64,000 nt of DNA. It comes from Cellulosimicrobium marinum (lineage in GTDB: Bacteria; Actinomycetota; Actinomycetes; Actinomycetales; Cellulomonadaceae). Shown in pieces: positions 1 through 10,781 of the stretch. Both the position numbers and the translations under genes were made by a program. The notes under the pieces are model-generated. The model saw only the letters and a program-made list of their open reading frames with translations, made no database searches and was not told where the DNA came from. The stretch is taken from the NCBI RefSeq assembly GCF_020551945.1, contig NZ_JAJBZH010000004.1:62001-126000 (forward strand), given 5' to 3'. Numbering within the stretch: the first letter of the stretch is position 1; every line of letters starts with the position of its first letter.

Positions 1-945
1 CCGTTGCCCTCCCCGGCAGCCGCCGGAACCGCGCTGCTGCTCGCCACCCTGGGACACGCCCCTGGCGGCTGGCCCGTCCCGCGCGGAGGGTCGGGGGAGA
101 TCGTCCGCGCGCTCGTCGACGACCTGCGCGCCCACGGGGGCACCGTCGTCACCGGTCACCGGGTCGCGTCGCGCGCGGACCTGCCGCCCGCCCGCGCCCA
201 CCTGTTCGACACCGCGCCGGGCGTCGTCGCCGAGGTCTACGCCGACCGGCTGTCCCCGCGCACCGCCGCGGCGCTGCGCCGGTTCCGACACGGCGACGCC
301 GCGGCCAAGGTCGACCTCGTGCTCTCCGGGCCCGTGCCGTGGGCGGACCCCGAGGTCGGGCGCGCGGGCACGGTGCACCTCGGCGGGACACGCGCCGAGA
401 TGGTGCGCGCCGAGTCCGACGTCGCGGCCGGTCGCCACGCGGAGCGGCCGGTCGTGCTGCTGAGCGACCCGACCGTCGTCGACCCGGGCCGGGCCGCGGG
501 CGGGCTGCGCCCCCTGTGGACGTACGCGCACGTGCCCGCCGGGTCCACGCGGGACGTCACGGAGGACGTCGTCGCGCAGGTCGAGCGGTTCGCGCCGGGC
601 TTCCGGGACGTCGTCGTGGCGTCGCGCTCCACCCCCGCCGCCGAGCTCGCCCGCCACGACGAGAACTACGTGGGCGGGGACATCGCGGGCGGCGCGGTGA
701 GCCTGCGCCAGATGCTGGCCCGCCCGACCGCGCGCCTCGACCCGTACGCCGTCGGCCTCGACGGGGTCTACCTGTGCTCCGCCTCGACCCCGCCCGGCCC
801 GGGCGTGCACGGCCTCGGCGGCTGGTACGCGGCGCGGCGGGTGCTGCGGCGCGAGTTCGACGTGCGCGAGGTGCCGGACCTCGCCCCCGGCTCGACCACG
901 GCAGTGCCGCCGAGAGAGAGCCCGGGTCCCGCGAAGGAGGACTGA
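1..945 (+). CDS. FAD-dependent oxidoreductase, phytoene desaturase-like (C-terminal part, 5' end outside window)
   Basis: The frame is open from the first base to a TGA at 943-945, so the start lies upstream and only about 314 C-terminal residues are visible. They resemble the COG1233/CrtI-like family of FAD-dependent amine-oxidase-fold proteins. The best signature is near residue 255, GVYLCSASTPPGPGVHGLGG, the C-terminal FAD-contacting motif of these proteins, followed by the helix that carries the gene's charged tail. The N-terminal dinucleotide-binding GxGxxG motif would be outside the window. The substrate cannot be told: relatives act on carotenoids, but many actinobacterial members are of unknown function. 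The gene converges on the GH15-like gene. Confidence 0.75.
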   Translation, partial: PLPSPAAAGTALLLATLGHAPGGWPVPRGGSGEIVRALVDDLRAHGGTVVTGHRVASRADLPPARAHLFDTAPGVVAEVYADRLSPRTAAALRRFRHGDAAAKVDLVLSGPVPWADPEVGRAGTVHLGGTRAEMVRAESDVAAGRHAERPVVLLSDPTVVDPGRAAGGLRPLWTYAHVPAGSTRDVTEDVVAQVERFAPGFRDVVVASRSTPAAELARHDENYVGGDIAGGAVSLRQMLARPTARLDPYAVGLDGVYLCSASTPPGPGVHGLGGWYAARRVLRREFDVREVPDLAPGSTTAVPPRESPGPAKED

Positions 946-961
946 GGTCGGTCGAGGTAGT

Positions 962-1012
962 ACCAGGGTTCTCCCTCGACCGACCAGGGTTCTCCTTCGC
1001 GCGACCACGGCG
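962..1012. repeat. 21-bp-period intergenic repeat, locus 1
   Basis: Units beginning ACCAGGG, ACCAGGG and ACCACGG start at 962, 983 and 1004, exactly 21 bp apart, with the shared body GGTTCTCC(C/T)TCG. The block sits 17 bp after the oxidoreductase stop. The same unit occurs as arrays at 25.1-25.4 kb and in degenerate form at 52.4 kb. No ORF or known element explains it. Confidence 0.7.
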
Positions 1013-1032
1013 GCGTCCCGGCTGATGCACGA

Positions 1033-1074
1033 ACGGCTCGAGCGATGCACCCGGAGGTGCATCGCTCGAGCCGT
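1033..1074. terminator. Strong hairpin between convergent genes
   Basis: Perfect 19-bp inverted repeat (1033-1051 and 1056-1074) around a 4-nt CGGA loop. A third copy of the right arm's first 13 bases (GGTGCATCGCTCG) follows directly at 1075-1087. The position between the 3' ends of two convergent genes suggests a bidirectional terminator. There is no clear T-tract, which is common in high-GC actinobacteria. Confidence 0.65.
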
Positions 1075-1205
1075 GGTGCATCGCTCGCTGGCGGGCCGGT
1101 CGGCCGCCGGTCCTCGGCGGTGTACGACACCCAGCCGGAGCGGCGCACGCTCCGGCCGAGCAGCACGAGCTCGCCGACGCTCGGGCCGAGCGCAGGCTCC
1201 GCCGG

Positions 1206-2690
1206 CTACCCCGCGGGTGCGCCGAGGACGGTGCCGCCGTCGAGGTCGGGGGTCGTGTCGAGCTCGACCAGGGCGAGGACGACGAGCGCGGAGCTCCACG
1301 ACAGCGGTGCGACGGCCGCGGGCGAGCCGTCGGCGAGGACCTTCTCGGGGATCGCGCCGGACGCGGTGCGGTGGTCGTCGACCCAGCGCAGCCACTCGCG
1401 TGCGTCGGCGCGGTCGTCGGCGTCGGGGGACGACGCCGCGGCGAGCGCGTAGAGCGTGGTCTGCGGCGTCCAGGAGATCCCGTCCTCGCGCCACCCCGCC
1501 CCGGGGGCGAGGCCGCCGGCGGGGCGCAGCATCGAGGTGACGGACGCGCGCCAGGCCGCGCGGGCGCCGTCGAGCGGTGCGGGCTGGAACGGGGGCAGCA
1601 CGAACGCGACGGACGCGTCCCGGGGCCCGCCGGTGACGTGCCGCGGGTACCCCTGCGTCCCGAACGCGCGCTCGACGGCGTCCCGGAGCCGGTCGGCGGC
1701 GTCCGCGGCGGCCAGCGCCCGGACCCGGGCCGTCCCGACGCCGTCGTGCCGTGCCGCGACGCGGTAGACGTCGTCGGCGGCCTCGAGCCCGGCGAGCAGC
1801 GGGCCCGCGGTGCCGAGCGTGAGCGACGTGGGCTCGACCTCCCAGTAGTCGCTCGACGCGGGCGGCAGGGCATCGGTGCCGTCGACGAGGGACAGCGCGT
1901 GGTCGGTGGCGGCGTCGACGAGGGGGCGCAGGGCGCGCACGACGTTCGCCCGGTCGCCCTCGGGCGTCTCGGCGAGCACGACGGCGCACGCCCACAGGAC
2001 CCAGCCCGTCCCGTCGGACTGGAGGCCGCGGTCGTCGGGCACGCCGGAGCCGTCGGGGAGGTAGCGGGCGTGGAACGACCCGTCGTCCTCCTGCACCTGG
2101 GTGAGGAAGCCGAGGACGCGCACGGCGTCGCCGACGTGCCCGGTGCGGGCGAGCGCCGCGGCCGTGAACGACGCGTCGCGGGGCCAGACGTACCGCCACC
2201 TGGGGGAGGGGGCGGCGAGGGCGGCGCCGTTGTCGAGCACGAGGGCGCGCAGGTCGAGGAGCGCGGCCTCGCCGAGCGCGGCGTACGGGCCGTCGGCGCC
2301 GGGCACGACGCCGTCGGCGAGCCACTGCCGGGAGGCGTGCGCCGCGGCGTCGGCCGCCGTGGGGTCGAGGAGGGTCGCGGCGTCGAGGGGGGTGCCGGCG
2401 ACCTGGGCGAGGCGGTTCGCCTCGCCGTCGGCGGGGTCGACGCCGGCGGCGAGCGCGGCGGGGTCGAGGCTCGCGGGGTCGAGCACGCGGCTGCCGTCGA
2501 GGTAGGTGGCGGCGGCGCCGGGGGGCAGGCGGAGCACGGCGTCGCCGGTGACGGCGACGCCGTCCTGGTAGAGGTCGATGTGCTCGCCGGTGGGTGCGGC
2601 GGCGGCGGTCGCCGCGGTGAGTCCGAGCGCCGGGACAAGCACGAAGCCGGCCACCGCGCCCAGGCGCCACGTCGGTGTTGCGCGGATCAC
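1206..2690 (-). CDS. Secreted glycoside hydrolase family 15-like protein (glucoamylase/glucodextranase type)
   Basis: About 494 residues with an N-terminal signal peptide (basic start, hydrophobic VAGFVLVPALGLTAA, then an Ala-rich cleavage region). The (alpha/alpha)6 catalytic fold of GH15 is indicated by WRYVWPRDASF near residue 165 and the following D-G-S-F-H and Q-x-D-G-T-G-W segments, which in the family line the sugar subsite and carry a catalytic Glu/Asp. Substrate is probably an alpha-linked glucan or oligosaccharide, but this is inference. I prefer the GTG at 2690 because a TAGGAT box (2703-2698) lies 7 nt upstream, giving a leaderless start. An ATG at 2699 in the same frame would overlap that box. 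Confidence 0.7.
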   Translation of the reverse strand: MIRATPTWRLGAVAGFVLVPALGLTAATAAAAPTGEHIDLYQDGVAVTGDAVLRLPPGAAATYLDGSRVLDPASLDPAALAAGVDPADGEANRLAQVAGTPLDAATLLDPTAADAAAHASRQWLADGVVPGADGPYAALGEAALLDLRALVLDNGAALAAPSPRWRYVWPRDASFTAAALARTGHVGDAVRVLGFLTQVQEDDGSFHARYLPDGSGVPDDRGLQSDGTGWVLWACAVVLAETPEGDRANVVRALRPLVDAATDHALSLVDGTDALPPASSDYWEVEPTSLTLGTAGPLLAGLEAADDVYRVAARHDGVGTARVRALAAADAADRLRDAVERAFGTQGYPRHVTGGPRDASVAFVLPPFQPAPLDGARAAWRASVTSMLRPAGGLAPGAGWREDGISWTPQTTLYALAAASSPDADDRADAREWLRWVDDHRTASGAIPEKVLADGSPAAVAPLSWSSALVVLALVELDTTPDLDGGTVLGAPAG

Positions 2691-2704
2691 ACCGGGCATC
2701 CTAG

Positions 2705-4627
<1,923 letters not shown>

Positions 4628-4678
4628 TCCACGCCTGACCCCCACCTCCCGGTCCGTCCGGGAAGGTCGCAGGACATC

Positions 4679-4716
4679 GAGGGCCGTCGGCCGGGTTCGC
4701 CCGGTCGGCGGCCCTC
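4679..4716 (+). terminator. groEL terminator
   Basis: 17-bp stem (4679-4695 and 4700-4716, only G-U type mismatches) closed by a TTCG tetraloop, 52 bp after the groEL stop. It separates groEL from the urease operon. Confidence 0.8.
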
Positions 4717-4738
4717 GTCGTGCGCGGGGCGGCACACA

Positions 4739-4762
4739 CGCGTATAACGCCGTGTATACGCG
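4739..4762 (+). promoter_or_regulatory. Dyad upstream of the urease operon (candidate operator)
   Basis: CGCGTATA and TATACGCG form a perfect 8-bp inverted repeat with an 8-bp spacer, ending 30 bp before the ureA ATG. It overlaps the only TA-rich stretch in the region, where a -10 box would be expected (TATAAC at 4743-4748). This looks like the operator of a dimeric repressor. The regulator is not identified; nickel- and nitrogen-responsive control are both plausible for urease. Confidence 0.5.
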
Positions 4763-4792
4763 GCGGACATACGTGACGGGCAGGATCACCCC

Positions 4793-5095
4793 ATGCACCT
4801 GACTCCTGGTGACACCGAGAAGCTGCTGCTCGCCGTCGCGGGCATGGTCGCCCGTGACCGGCACGAGCGCGGCGTGCTCCTCAACTACCCGGAGACGGTC
4901 GCGCTGCTCACGACGTGGGTGGTCGAGCGTGCGCGCGAGGGCGTGAGCGTGGCCGAGCTCATGGTCGCGGGGCGCGAGGTGCTGGGGCGCGACGAGGTCA
5001 TGGACGGGGTCGCGGAGATGCTGCCCGACGTCCAGGTCGAGGCGACGTTCCCCGACGGGCGCAAGCTCGTCACCATCCACCAGCCGATCGCCTGA
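4793..5095 (+). CDS. ureA: Urease subunit gamma
   Basis: 100 residues, the standard UreA length. It contains [13 protein letters not shown] at the N-terminus, [11 protein letters not shown] in the middle and the C-terminal [14 protein letters not shown] that packs against UreB/UreC. It is the first gene of ureABCFGD-nikMN. Urease hydrolyses urea to ammonia and carbamate in the cytoplasm. Spacing to ureB is about 50 bp with a GGAG site close to the ureB start. The promoter region holds the 4739-4762 dyad. Confidence 0.96.
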   Translation: MHLTPGDTEKLLLAVAGMVARDRHERGVLLNYPETVALLTTWVVERAREGVSVAELMVAGREVLGRDEVMDGVAEMLPDVQVEATFPDGRKLVTIHQPIA

Positions 5096-5146
5096 CGGGC
5101 GACGGTCACGGCGGGCGAACCGGCGGGCGACGAGGACGGAGCGGCG

Positions 5147-5560
5147 ATGGCGGGCATCAGCACGAGCGGGCCGGGGGCGGTGCGGCTCAAGCGGGGCGCG
5201 GAGGACGTGCCGCTGGTCCTCAACGCGGACCGGTCCGACGACGAGCGGCTCACCCTCGTCGTGACGAACACGGGGGACCGTCCGGTGCAGGTGGGGTCGC
5301 ACCTGCACCTGCCGGACGCGAACGCGGCGCTCGACCTCGACCGCGCGGCGGCGCACGGCTTCCGGCTCGACATCCCGTCGGGGACGTCGCGGCGGTTCGA
5401 GCCCGGTGCGTCCGCGGAGGTGGAGGCGGTCGCGCTGCGGGGCCGACGCCGGGTGCCCGGCATCCAGCGCGGCAAGCCCGACGGCGGGGCGCTGGGGCCC
5501 GTGGGTGGCGACCCGGCGGCGTCGGGCACGGGGGCCGTGACGGGCGACGGGGAGGGCTGA
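5147..5560 (+). CDS. ureB: Urease subunit beta
   Basis: 137 residues. The beta-sandwich core of UreB spans about residues 5-105, with [20 protein letters not shown] and the C-terminal motif [18 protein letters not shown] tail of about 30 residues, rich in Gly, Asp and Ala, extends beyond the usual ending and is probably disordered. The stop is one base from the ureC GTG, so translation is likely coupled. Confidence 0.95.
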   Translation: MAGISTSGPGAVRLKRGAEDVPLVLNADRSDDERLTLVVTNTGDRPVQVGSHLHLPDANAALDLDRAAAHGFRLDIPSGTSRRFEPGASAEVEAVALRGRRRVPGIQRGKPDGGALGPVGGDPAASGTGAVTGDGEG

Positions 5561-5561
5561 C

Positions 5562-7280
5562 GTGGTCACGATCTCCCGCGCGCGGTACGCGGCGCTGTAC
5601 GGCCCGACGACGGGCGACCAGGTGCGCCTCGGCGACACCGACCTGTGGATCGAGGTCGAGGAGGACCGCACGTTCGGCGGCGAGGAGGCCGTGTTCGGGG
5701 GCGGCAAGTCGGTCCGCGAGTCGATGGCGCAGGGCACGACCACGCGCGCGGAGGGCGCGCCGGACACGGTCGTCACGAGCGCGCTCGTGCTGGACTGGTG
5801 GGGGATCGTCAAGGCGGACGTCGGGATCCGTGACGGGCGGATCGTCGCGCTCGGCCGCGCCGGCAACCCCGACGTGGCGGACGGGGTCCACCCGGACCTG
5901 CGCATCGGGCCGTCGACCGACGTCGTCTCGGGCGAGGGCAAGATCCTCACGGCGGGCGGCATCGACTCGCACGTGCACCTCATCTCCCCGTCCCAGGTGC
6001 ACGAGGCGCTGGCGACGGGCATCACGACGGTCGCGGGCGGAGGCACCGGGCCGAGCGAGGGCACCAAGGCCACGACGGTCACGCCCGGCGCGTGGCACCT
6101 CGAGGCGATCCACCGCTCGCTCGACCGCCTGCCCGTCAACGTGCTGCTGCTCGGCAAGGGCAACACGGTGAGCGCGGAGGGGTTGCGCGAGCAGGCGATG
6201 GCGGGCGCGGGCGGCTACAAGGTGCACGAGGACTGGGGGTCCACGCCCGCGGCGATCGACGCGGCGCTGCGGGCCGCGGACGACTGGGGCCTGCAGGTCG
6301 CGCTGCACTCCGACTCGCTCAACGAGGCGGGCTTCGTCGAGTCGACGCTGCGCGCGATCGGCGGGCGGTCCATCCACGCGTTCCACGCCGAGGGGGCGGG
6401 TGGCGGGCACGCCCCCGACATCCTCACGGTCGCGAGCCACCCGAACGTCATCCCCGGCTCGACCAACCCGACCCTGCCGCACACCGTGAACACCGTCGCC
6501 GAGCACCTCGACATGCTCATGGTGTGCCACCACCTCAACCCCGCCGTCCCGGAGGACCTCGCGTTCGCCGAGTCGCGGATCCGCGGCACGACCATCGCGG
6601 CCGAGGACGTGCTCCACGACCTGGGTGCCATCTCCATCACGTCGTCCGACGCCCAGGCGATGGGGCGCATCGGCGAGGTCGTCACGCGCACGTGGCAGGT
6701 CGCCCACGTCATGAAGGCCCGGCGCGGCGCCGACCCGGGCGGCGCGCCCGGCCCTGCCCTCCCCGCGGACAACCTGCGCGCCCGCCGCTACGTCGCGAAG
6801 TACACGATCAACCCGGCGGTCGCGCACGGGATCGACGCGTACGTGGGGTCCGTGGAGCCGGGCAAGGTCGCGGACCTCGTGCTGTGGGAGCCGAAGCTGT
6901 TCGGCGTCCGGCCGAGCGTCGTCATGAAGGGCGGCGCGCTCGTGTGGGGAGCCCTCGGCGACCCCAACGCCTCCATCCCGTCGCCGCAGCCCGTGCTCAT
7001 GCGACCGGCGCTCGCCGACGCCGTCGGCGCGGACGTGTCGATGTCGTTCGTCTCGCCCGCGGCGCTGGACGACGGCCTCGCCGAGCGCCTCGGGCTCGCC
7101 CGCCAGCTCCTGCCGGTCGCGGGCACGCGCGACGTCGGCAAGGCGCAGATGCGGCTCAACGACTACCTGCCGCGGATCGAGATCGACCCCGAGTCGTTCG
7201 CGATCGAGGTCGACGGCGAGCTCATCGTGCCGGCGCCCGCCGAGCGGCTTCCCCTCGCGCAGCTCTACTCGCTGTTCTGA
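5562..7280 (+). CDS. ureC: Urease subunit alpha (catalytic)
   Basis: 572 residues, full length. The active site is recognisable: His137 and His139 (SHVHLISP) as nickel ligands, Lys220 in [12 protein letters not shown] as the carbamylated bridging lysine, the CHHLNP segment of the mobile flap near residue 325, and SSDAQAMGR with the nickel-binding Asp near residue 365. The GTG start directly follows ureB and is the only start that keeps the N-terminal [18 protein letters not shown] block. Active enzyme needs nickel insertion by UreD, UreF and UreG, all encoded downstream. Confidence 0.97.
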   Translation: MVTISRARYAALYGPTTGDQVRLGDTDLWIEVEEDRTFGGEEAVFGGGKSVRESMAQGTTTRAEGAPDTVVTSALVLDWWGIVKADVGIRDGRIVALGRAGNPDVADGVHPDLRIGPSTDVVSGEGKILTAGGIDSHVHLISPSQVHEALATGITTVAGGGTGPSEGTKATTVTPGAWHLEAIHRSLDRLPVNVLLLGKGNTVSAEGLREQAMAGAGGYKVHEDWGSTPAAIDAALRAADDWGLQVALHSDSLNEAGFVESTLRAIGGRSIHAFHAEGAGGGHAPDILTVASHPNVIPGSTNPTLPHTVNTVAEHLDMLMVCHHLNPAVPEDLAFAESRIRGTTIAAEDVLHDLGAISITSSDAQAMGRIGEVVTRTWQVAHVMKARRGADPGGAPGPALPADNLRARRYVAKYTINPAVAHGIDAYVGSVEPGKVADLVLWEPKLFGVRPSVVMKGGALVWGALGDPNASIPSPQPVLMRPALADAVGADVSMSFVSPAALDDGLAERLGLARQLLPVAGTRDVGKAQMRLNDYLPRIEIDPESFAIEVDGELIVPAPAERLPLAQLYSLF

Positions 7281-7288
7281 GGCGCGCC

Positions 7289-8101
7289 GTGGACGACGGG
7301 GCGGCGCGTGCCGCGCAGGGGCGGGCCGAGCTGATGCTCGCGCTCCTCGCCGACGCGCGGCTGCCCACGGGCGGGCACACGCAGTCCGCGGGGCTGGAGC
7401 CCGCCCTGCGCGCCGGCATGCCGGCCGCCGCCGTGCCCGACTACGTCCGTGCGCGTCTCGCGACGGTGACCCGCGTCGAGGCGGCGACCGCGGTCGTCGC
7501 CCGGCACGCCGTCCTCGCGGCTGCGGCCGACCGTGCGCCCGACGGCGCGTGGTCCCCGGTCCCGACGGTGGCCGGGGCGCTCGTCGCGACGTGGTCCGCG
7601 TGGGCCGCGCGGACGCCGTCGGCGGCGCTGCGCGAGACGTCCCAGCGGCTCGGGCGCGGGTACCTGCGGCTCCTGCGCCGCCTGTGGGCGGGGGAGGCGG
7701 GCGTCGTCGCGCTCGACGCGGCGGTGCGCCACGTCGACGAGGGCGACCGGGCGGCGTCGGACGGTGACGGGCGTCGGGGCCGGGAGGGCCGCACGGCGCC
7801 GCCGCGGCCGGTCGTGCTGGGGGTGACCGCGGCGTGCGCGGGGCTCTCGGCCGTGCAGGTGGCGCGGCTCGTCGGCTACGAGGACGTGCAGACCGTCGCG
7901 GCCGCCACGCTCAAGCTCGCCCCCGTCGACCCCGTCGAGGCCACGGGGTGGGTCCTCGTCGCGCAGCCCGCGATCGACGCGCTCGCCCACGACGTCGCCC
8001 ACCTCACCGACCCCCGCGCGATCCCCGCGCTCGGCGCACCGCTCGTCGAGCAGTGGGCCGAGACCCACGCCCGCACCACCGAGAGGCTGTTCAGTGCCTG
8101 A
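7289..8101 (+). CDS. ureF: Urease accessory protein UreF
   Basis: 270 residues. All-helical UreF fold with the N-terminal [19 protein letters not shown] block and a central LGRGYLRL segment. UreF sits between UreD and UreG and transmits the GTP-dependent conformational change during nickel loading. The GTG at 7289 lies 9 bp after ureC; the much longer open frame upstream is the shadow of ureC. The last codons overlap ureG by 8 bp. The region around residues 150-175 (Asp/Gly/Arg-rich) looks like an inserted loop. Confidence 0.9.
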   Translation: MDDGAARAAQGRAELMLALLADARLPTGGHTQSAGLEPALRAGMPAAAVPDYVRARLATVTRVEAATAVVARHAVLAAAADRAPDGAWSPVPTVAGALVATWSAWAARTPSAALRETSQRLGRGYLRLLRRLWAGEAGVVALDAAVRHVDEGDRAASDGDGRRGREGRTAPPRPVVLGVTAACAGLSAVQVARLVGYEDVQTVAAATLKLAPVDPVEATGWVLVAQPAIDALAHDVAHLTDPRAIPALGAPLVEQWAETHARTTERLFSA

Positions 8102-8909
8102 CACCCACACCGACACCGACATCCACGCCCACGACCAGGCGCACCCCGCGTCGGCCCCCGCCCGCTCGCTGCGCCTCGGCGTCGCCGGACCCGTCGGCAC
8201 GGGCAAGAGCTCGCTCATCGCGCTGCTGTGCCGCGAGCTCGGCGCGACGCTGCGGCTCGGCGTCATCACCAACGACATCTACACCGACGAGGACGCGCGG
8301 TTCCTGCGGTCCGCGGGCGTCCTCGACCCGGAGCGCATCCGCGCGGTCGAGACGGGCGCATGCCCGCACACCGCGATCCGCGACGACGTCACGGCGAACC
8401 TGCTCGCCGTCGAGGACCTGGAGGCGGACTTCGCGCCGCTCGACGTCGTGCTCGTCGAGTCCGGCGGCGACAACCTCACCGCCACGTTCTCGCCCGCGCT
8501 CGTCGACGCCCAGATCTTCGTGCTCGACGTCGCGGGTGGCGGCGACGTCGCACGCAAGGGCGGGCCGGGCATCGCCCGGGCCGACCTCCTCGTCGTCAAC
8601 AAGACCGACCTCGCGCCGTACGTCGGCGTGGACGTCGAGCAGATGGTCGCCGACGCGACCGCCGCGCGCGACGGCGCACCCGTCCTCGCGCTCTCCCGCC
8701 TGGACCGCGCGTCCGTGGACGCGCTCACGGCGTGGCTGCACGGCCTGCTCGCCGCGCACCGCGCGGGCAGCCACGTGCCGCAGGACCCCGGACCCATGGC
8801 GCCGCACTTCCACGCGGACGAGGACGGCGGATACCTGCACACCCACGACGACGGGGGCGCCGCGCACGCGCACCCGCACGAGGACGCCCCGTCGGGCACG
8901 CAGGCCTGA
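8094..8909 (+). CDS. ureG: Urease accessory GTPase UreG with His-rich ends
   Basis: 271 residues, about 60 longer than the classical protein. The SIMIBI GTPase core has P-loop GPVGTGKSS (residues 32-40), the nickel-binding Cys-Pro-His ([13 protein letters not shown]), ESGGDN and the NKTD specificity motif. Extra His/Asp-rich segments lie at both ends: [13 protein letters not shown] before the P-loop and a C-terminal tail with HFHADED, LHTHDDG and HAHPHED. Such tails bind nickel in UreE and in some UreG/HypB proteins. No ureE exists in this operon, so UreG may supply storage itself. The GTG overlaps the ureF stop. Confidence 0.94.
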   Translation: MPDTHTDTDIHAHDQAHPASAPARSLRLGVAGPVGTGKSSLIALLCRELGATLRLGVITNDIYTDEDARFLRSAGVLDPERIRAVETGACPHTAIRDDVTANLLAVEDLEADFAPLDVVLVESGGDNLTATFSPALVDAQIFVLDVAGGGDVARKGGPGIARADLLVVNKTDLAPYVGVDVEQMVADATAARDGAPVLALSRLDRASVDALTAWLHGLLAAHRAGSHVPQDPGPMAPHFHADEDGGYLHTHDDGGAAHAHPHEDAPSGTQA

Positions 8910-8922
8910 CGGGGGAGCGCGC

Positions 8923-9768
8923 ATGGACGGGACGACGCACGTCGGGGTGACCCGGGCGGGAGGGCGCGTGCGGTGCGACCTGCGGCCGGGTGCGCTCAGC
9001 GCGCGCGTCCTGTCGACCGGGCCCGCGTCGGCACGCGTCGCCCTCGTCGCGACGCGGGCCCTGCTCCTCGGCGGCGACCACGTCCGGTTCGAGGTCCGGG
9101 TCGGGGCCGGGGTGGAGCTCGAGCTCGTCGACGTGAGCGGCACGGTCGCGTACACCGGGCGCGGGCGGGCGGCGTCGTGGGACGTGGACGCGGACGTGGC
9201 GGACGGCGGCCTGCTCGTCTGGGACGCCCTGCCCTTCGTCGTCGCGGAGGGGGCCGACGTCGAGCGGCGCACCACGGTCCGCCTCGGCGCCGACGCGGTG
9301 GCGCTCCTCCGCGAGACGCTCGTGCTCGGCCGGACGGGGGAGACGGGCGGGAGGCTGCGCGCGTCCACCCGTGTCGAGCGGCGGACCGGTGAGCCCGGCG
9401 CCCCGGCCGGGTCGGAACCCGCGTGGCCACCCGTGCGCGAGCTCTTCGTCGAGGACCTGGACCTCGGCCCGGACCGGGGCCTGCCCGGGATCCTCGGGCC
9501 GGCGCGCGTCGTCGACTCCGTCCTCCTCGCGGGGACACGCCCGCCGCCCCCGCACGCGGGAGCCGGACGCACCCCGCTGCGCCTCGACCTCGACGGGCCG
9601 GGCGCGGTCGCCCGGCACCTCGGCGCGAGCACGCACGACGCCGGCCTCGACGCCGTCGTCGCCACCTGGGCCACCGCCGCGCGGACCCGCCACCGGGCAG
9701 GTCCGCGCGACCCCGCGCCGTCGGCCACCCACGACCACCGCACCACCCTGCAGACGACAGGAGCCTGA
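8923..9768 (+). CDS. ureD: Urease accessory protein UreD (UreH)
   Basis: 281 residues, weakly conserved as is normal for UreD. Beta-helical scaffold protein that binds apo-urease and UreF. Supporting blocks are a central WDALPFVVAEGADVERRTTV and LRETLVLGRTGETGGRLRASTRV (LxxGRxxxGE motif). The ATG is 13 bp after ureG. The last ~35 residues are low-complexity (Arg/His/Thr). It is followed after one base by the nickel permease gene, so the operon continues. Confidence 0.88.
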   Translation: MDGTTHVGVTRAGGRVRCDLRPGALSARVLSTGPASARVALVATRALLLGGDHVRFEVRVGAGVELELVDVSGTVAYTGRGRAASWDVDADVADGGLLVWDALPFVVAEGADVERRTTVRLGADAVALLRETLVLGRTGETGGRLRASTRVERRTGEPGAPAGSEPAWPPVRELFVEDLDLGPDRGLPGILGPARVVDSVLLAGTRPPPPHAGAGRTPLRLDLDGPGAVARHLGASTHDAGLDAVVATWATAARTRHRAGPRDPAPSATHDHRTTLQTTGA

Positions 9769-9769
9769 G

Positions 9770-10753
9770 ATGCACGTCCCCGACCACTTCCTCGACGACC
9801 CCACGTCCGCGACGACCGCCGTCGTCTCGCTCGCCGCCGTCGGCTACGCGGCGTACCGCGCGCGGGCCGACCTCACGCCCGGCCGCGTGGCGCTCGCGGC
9901 CGCGACCACCGGCCTCGTGTTCGCCGTCCAGATGCTCAACTACCCCGTCGCGGCGGGGACGAGCGGCCACCTCATGGGCGGCGCGCTCGCGGCGGCCCTC
10001 GTCGGCCCGTGGCTCGGCGTGCTGTCGGTGACGCTCGTGCTGGTGGTCCAGGCGCTCGTGTTCGCCGACGGCGGGCTCACCGCCCTCGGGACGAACGTGC
10101 TGCTCATGGCCGTCGTCGGCACCCTCGTCGGCTGGGTCGCGACGCGCGGCGTCCTGCGCCTGACCCGCGGGCGGTGGGCGCCCGCGGCGGCGGGCGCGGG
10201 GGCGCTGGCCAGCGTCCCGGCGTCCGCGCTCGTGTTCGCCGGGCTGTTCGCCGTCGGCGGCACGGTCGCGGTCCCGGTCGGCGTGCTCGTCGGGCAGATG
10301 CTGTCGGTGCACCTGGTCATCGGGCTCGGCGAGGCGCTCATCACGGCGGGCGTGGTCGCCCTCGTGCTGGCGGTCGCGCCCGGCGTCGCGGTCGTCGAGC
10401 GGTACGCCCGCACCGCCCGCTCGGTGCCCGACGCCGCGCCGTCGCCCGCCCCCGCCGCGGTGCGCCGCGCCGTCGTCACCCTGGGCGCCGGGGCGCTGCT
10501 CGCCGCGGTCGTCCTGTCGTCGTTCGCGGCGGCGACGCCCGACGGACTCGAGGCGACCGCCGAGGCCGTCGGGTTCGCGGGCGCCGCGCGCGACCACGCT
10601 TTCGCCGGCGCGCCGCTCGCCGACTACGGCGCGGTCGGTGGGCTCTTCGTCGGCGTCGTCGGTCTGCTCGGTGTGGGACTCGCCGTGGGAGCGACCCTCG
10701 CGCTGCTCGCGGGGCTCCGCGCGACGGGCCGGGAGGGCGCCGCGGCGTCCTGA
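9770..10753 (+). CDS. nikMN: Nickel ECF-type permease, NikM-NikN fusion (CbiM family)
   Basis: 327 residues with about nine hydrophobic segments. The N-terminus MHVPDHFLDDPTS carries the conserved His2/His-rich metal site of CbiM/NikM substrate-capture proteins, and NYPVAAGTSGHLMGG is the second conserved block. Residues 257-261 (PDGLE) and the two flanking helices are the NikN/CbiN hallmark, here fused at the C-terminus. Being one base behind ureD argues for nickel rather than cobalt. The family normally needs NikQ and ATPase NikO, but neither gene follows. Some solo MN proteins are reported to transport by themselves. Confidence 0.88.
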   Translation: MHVPDHFLDDPTSATTAVVSLAAVGYAAYRARADLTPGRVALAAATTGLVFAVQMLNYPVAAGTSGHLMGGALAAALVGPWLGVLSVTLVLVVQALVFADGGLTALGTNVLLMAVVGTLVGWVATRGVLRLTRGRWAPAAAGAGALASVPASALVFAGLFAVGGTVAVPVGVLVGQMLSVHLVIGLGEALITAGVVALVLAVAPGVAVVERYARTARSVPDAAPSPAPAAVRRAVVTLGAGALLAAVVLSSFAAATPDGLEATAEAVGFAGAARDHAFAGAPLADYGAVGGLFVGVVGLLGVGLAVGATLALLAGLRATGREGAAAS

Positions 10754-10781
10754 CCGCTCCCCGGGGGCCTACGCTGTCGCC

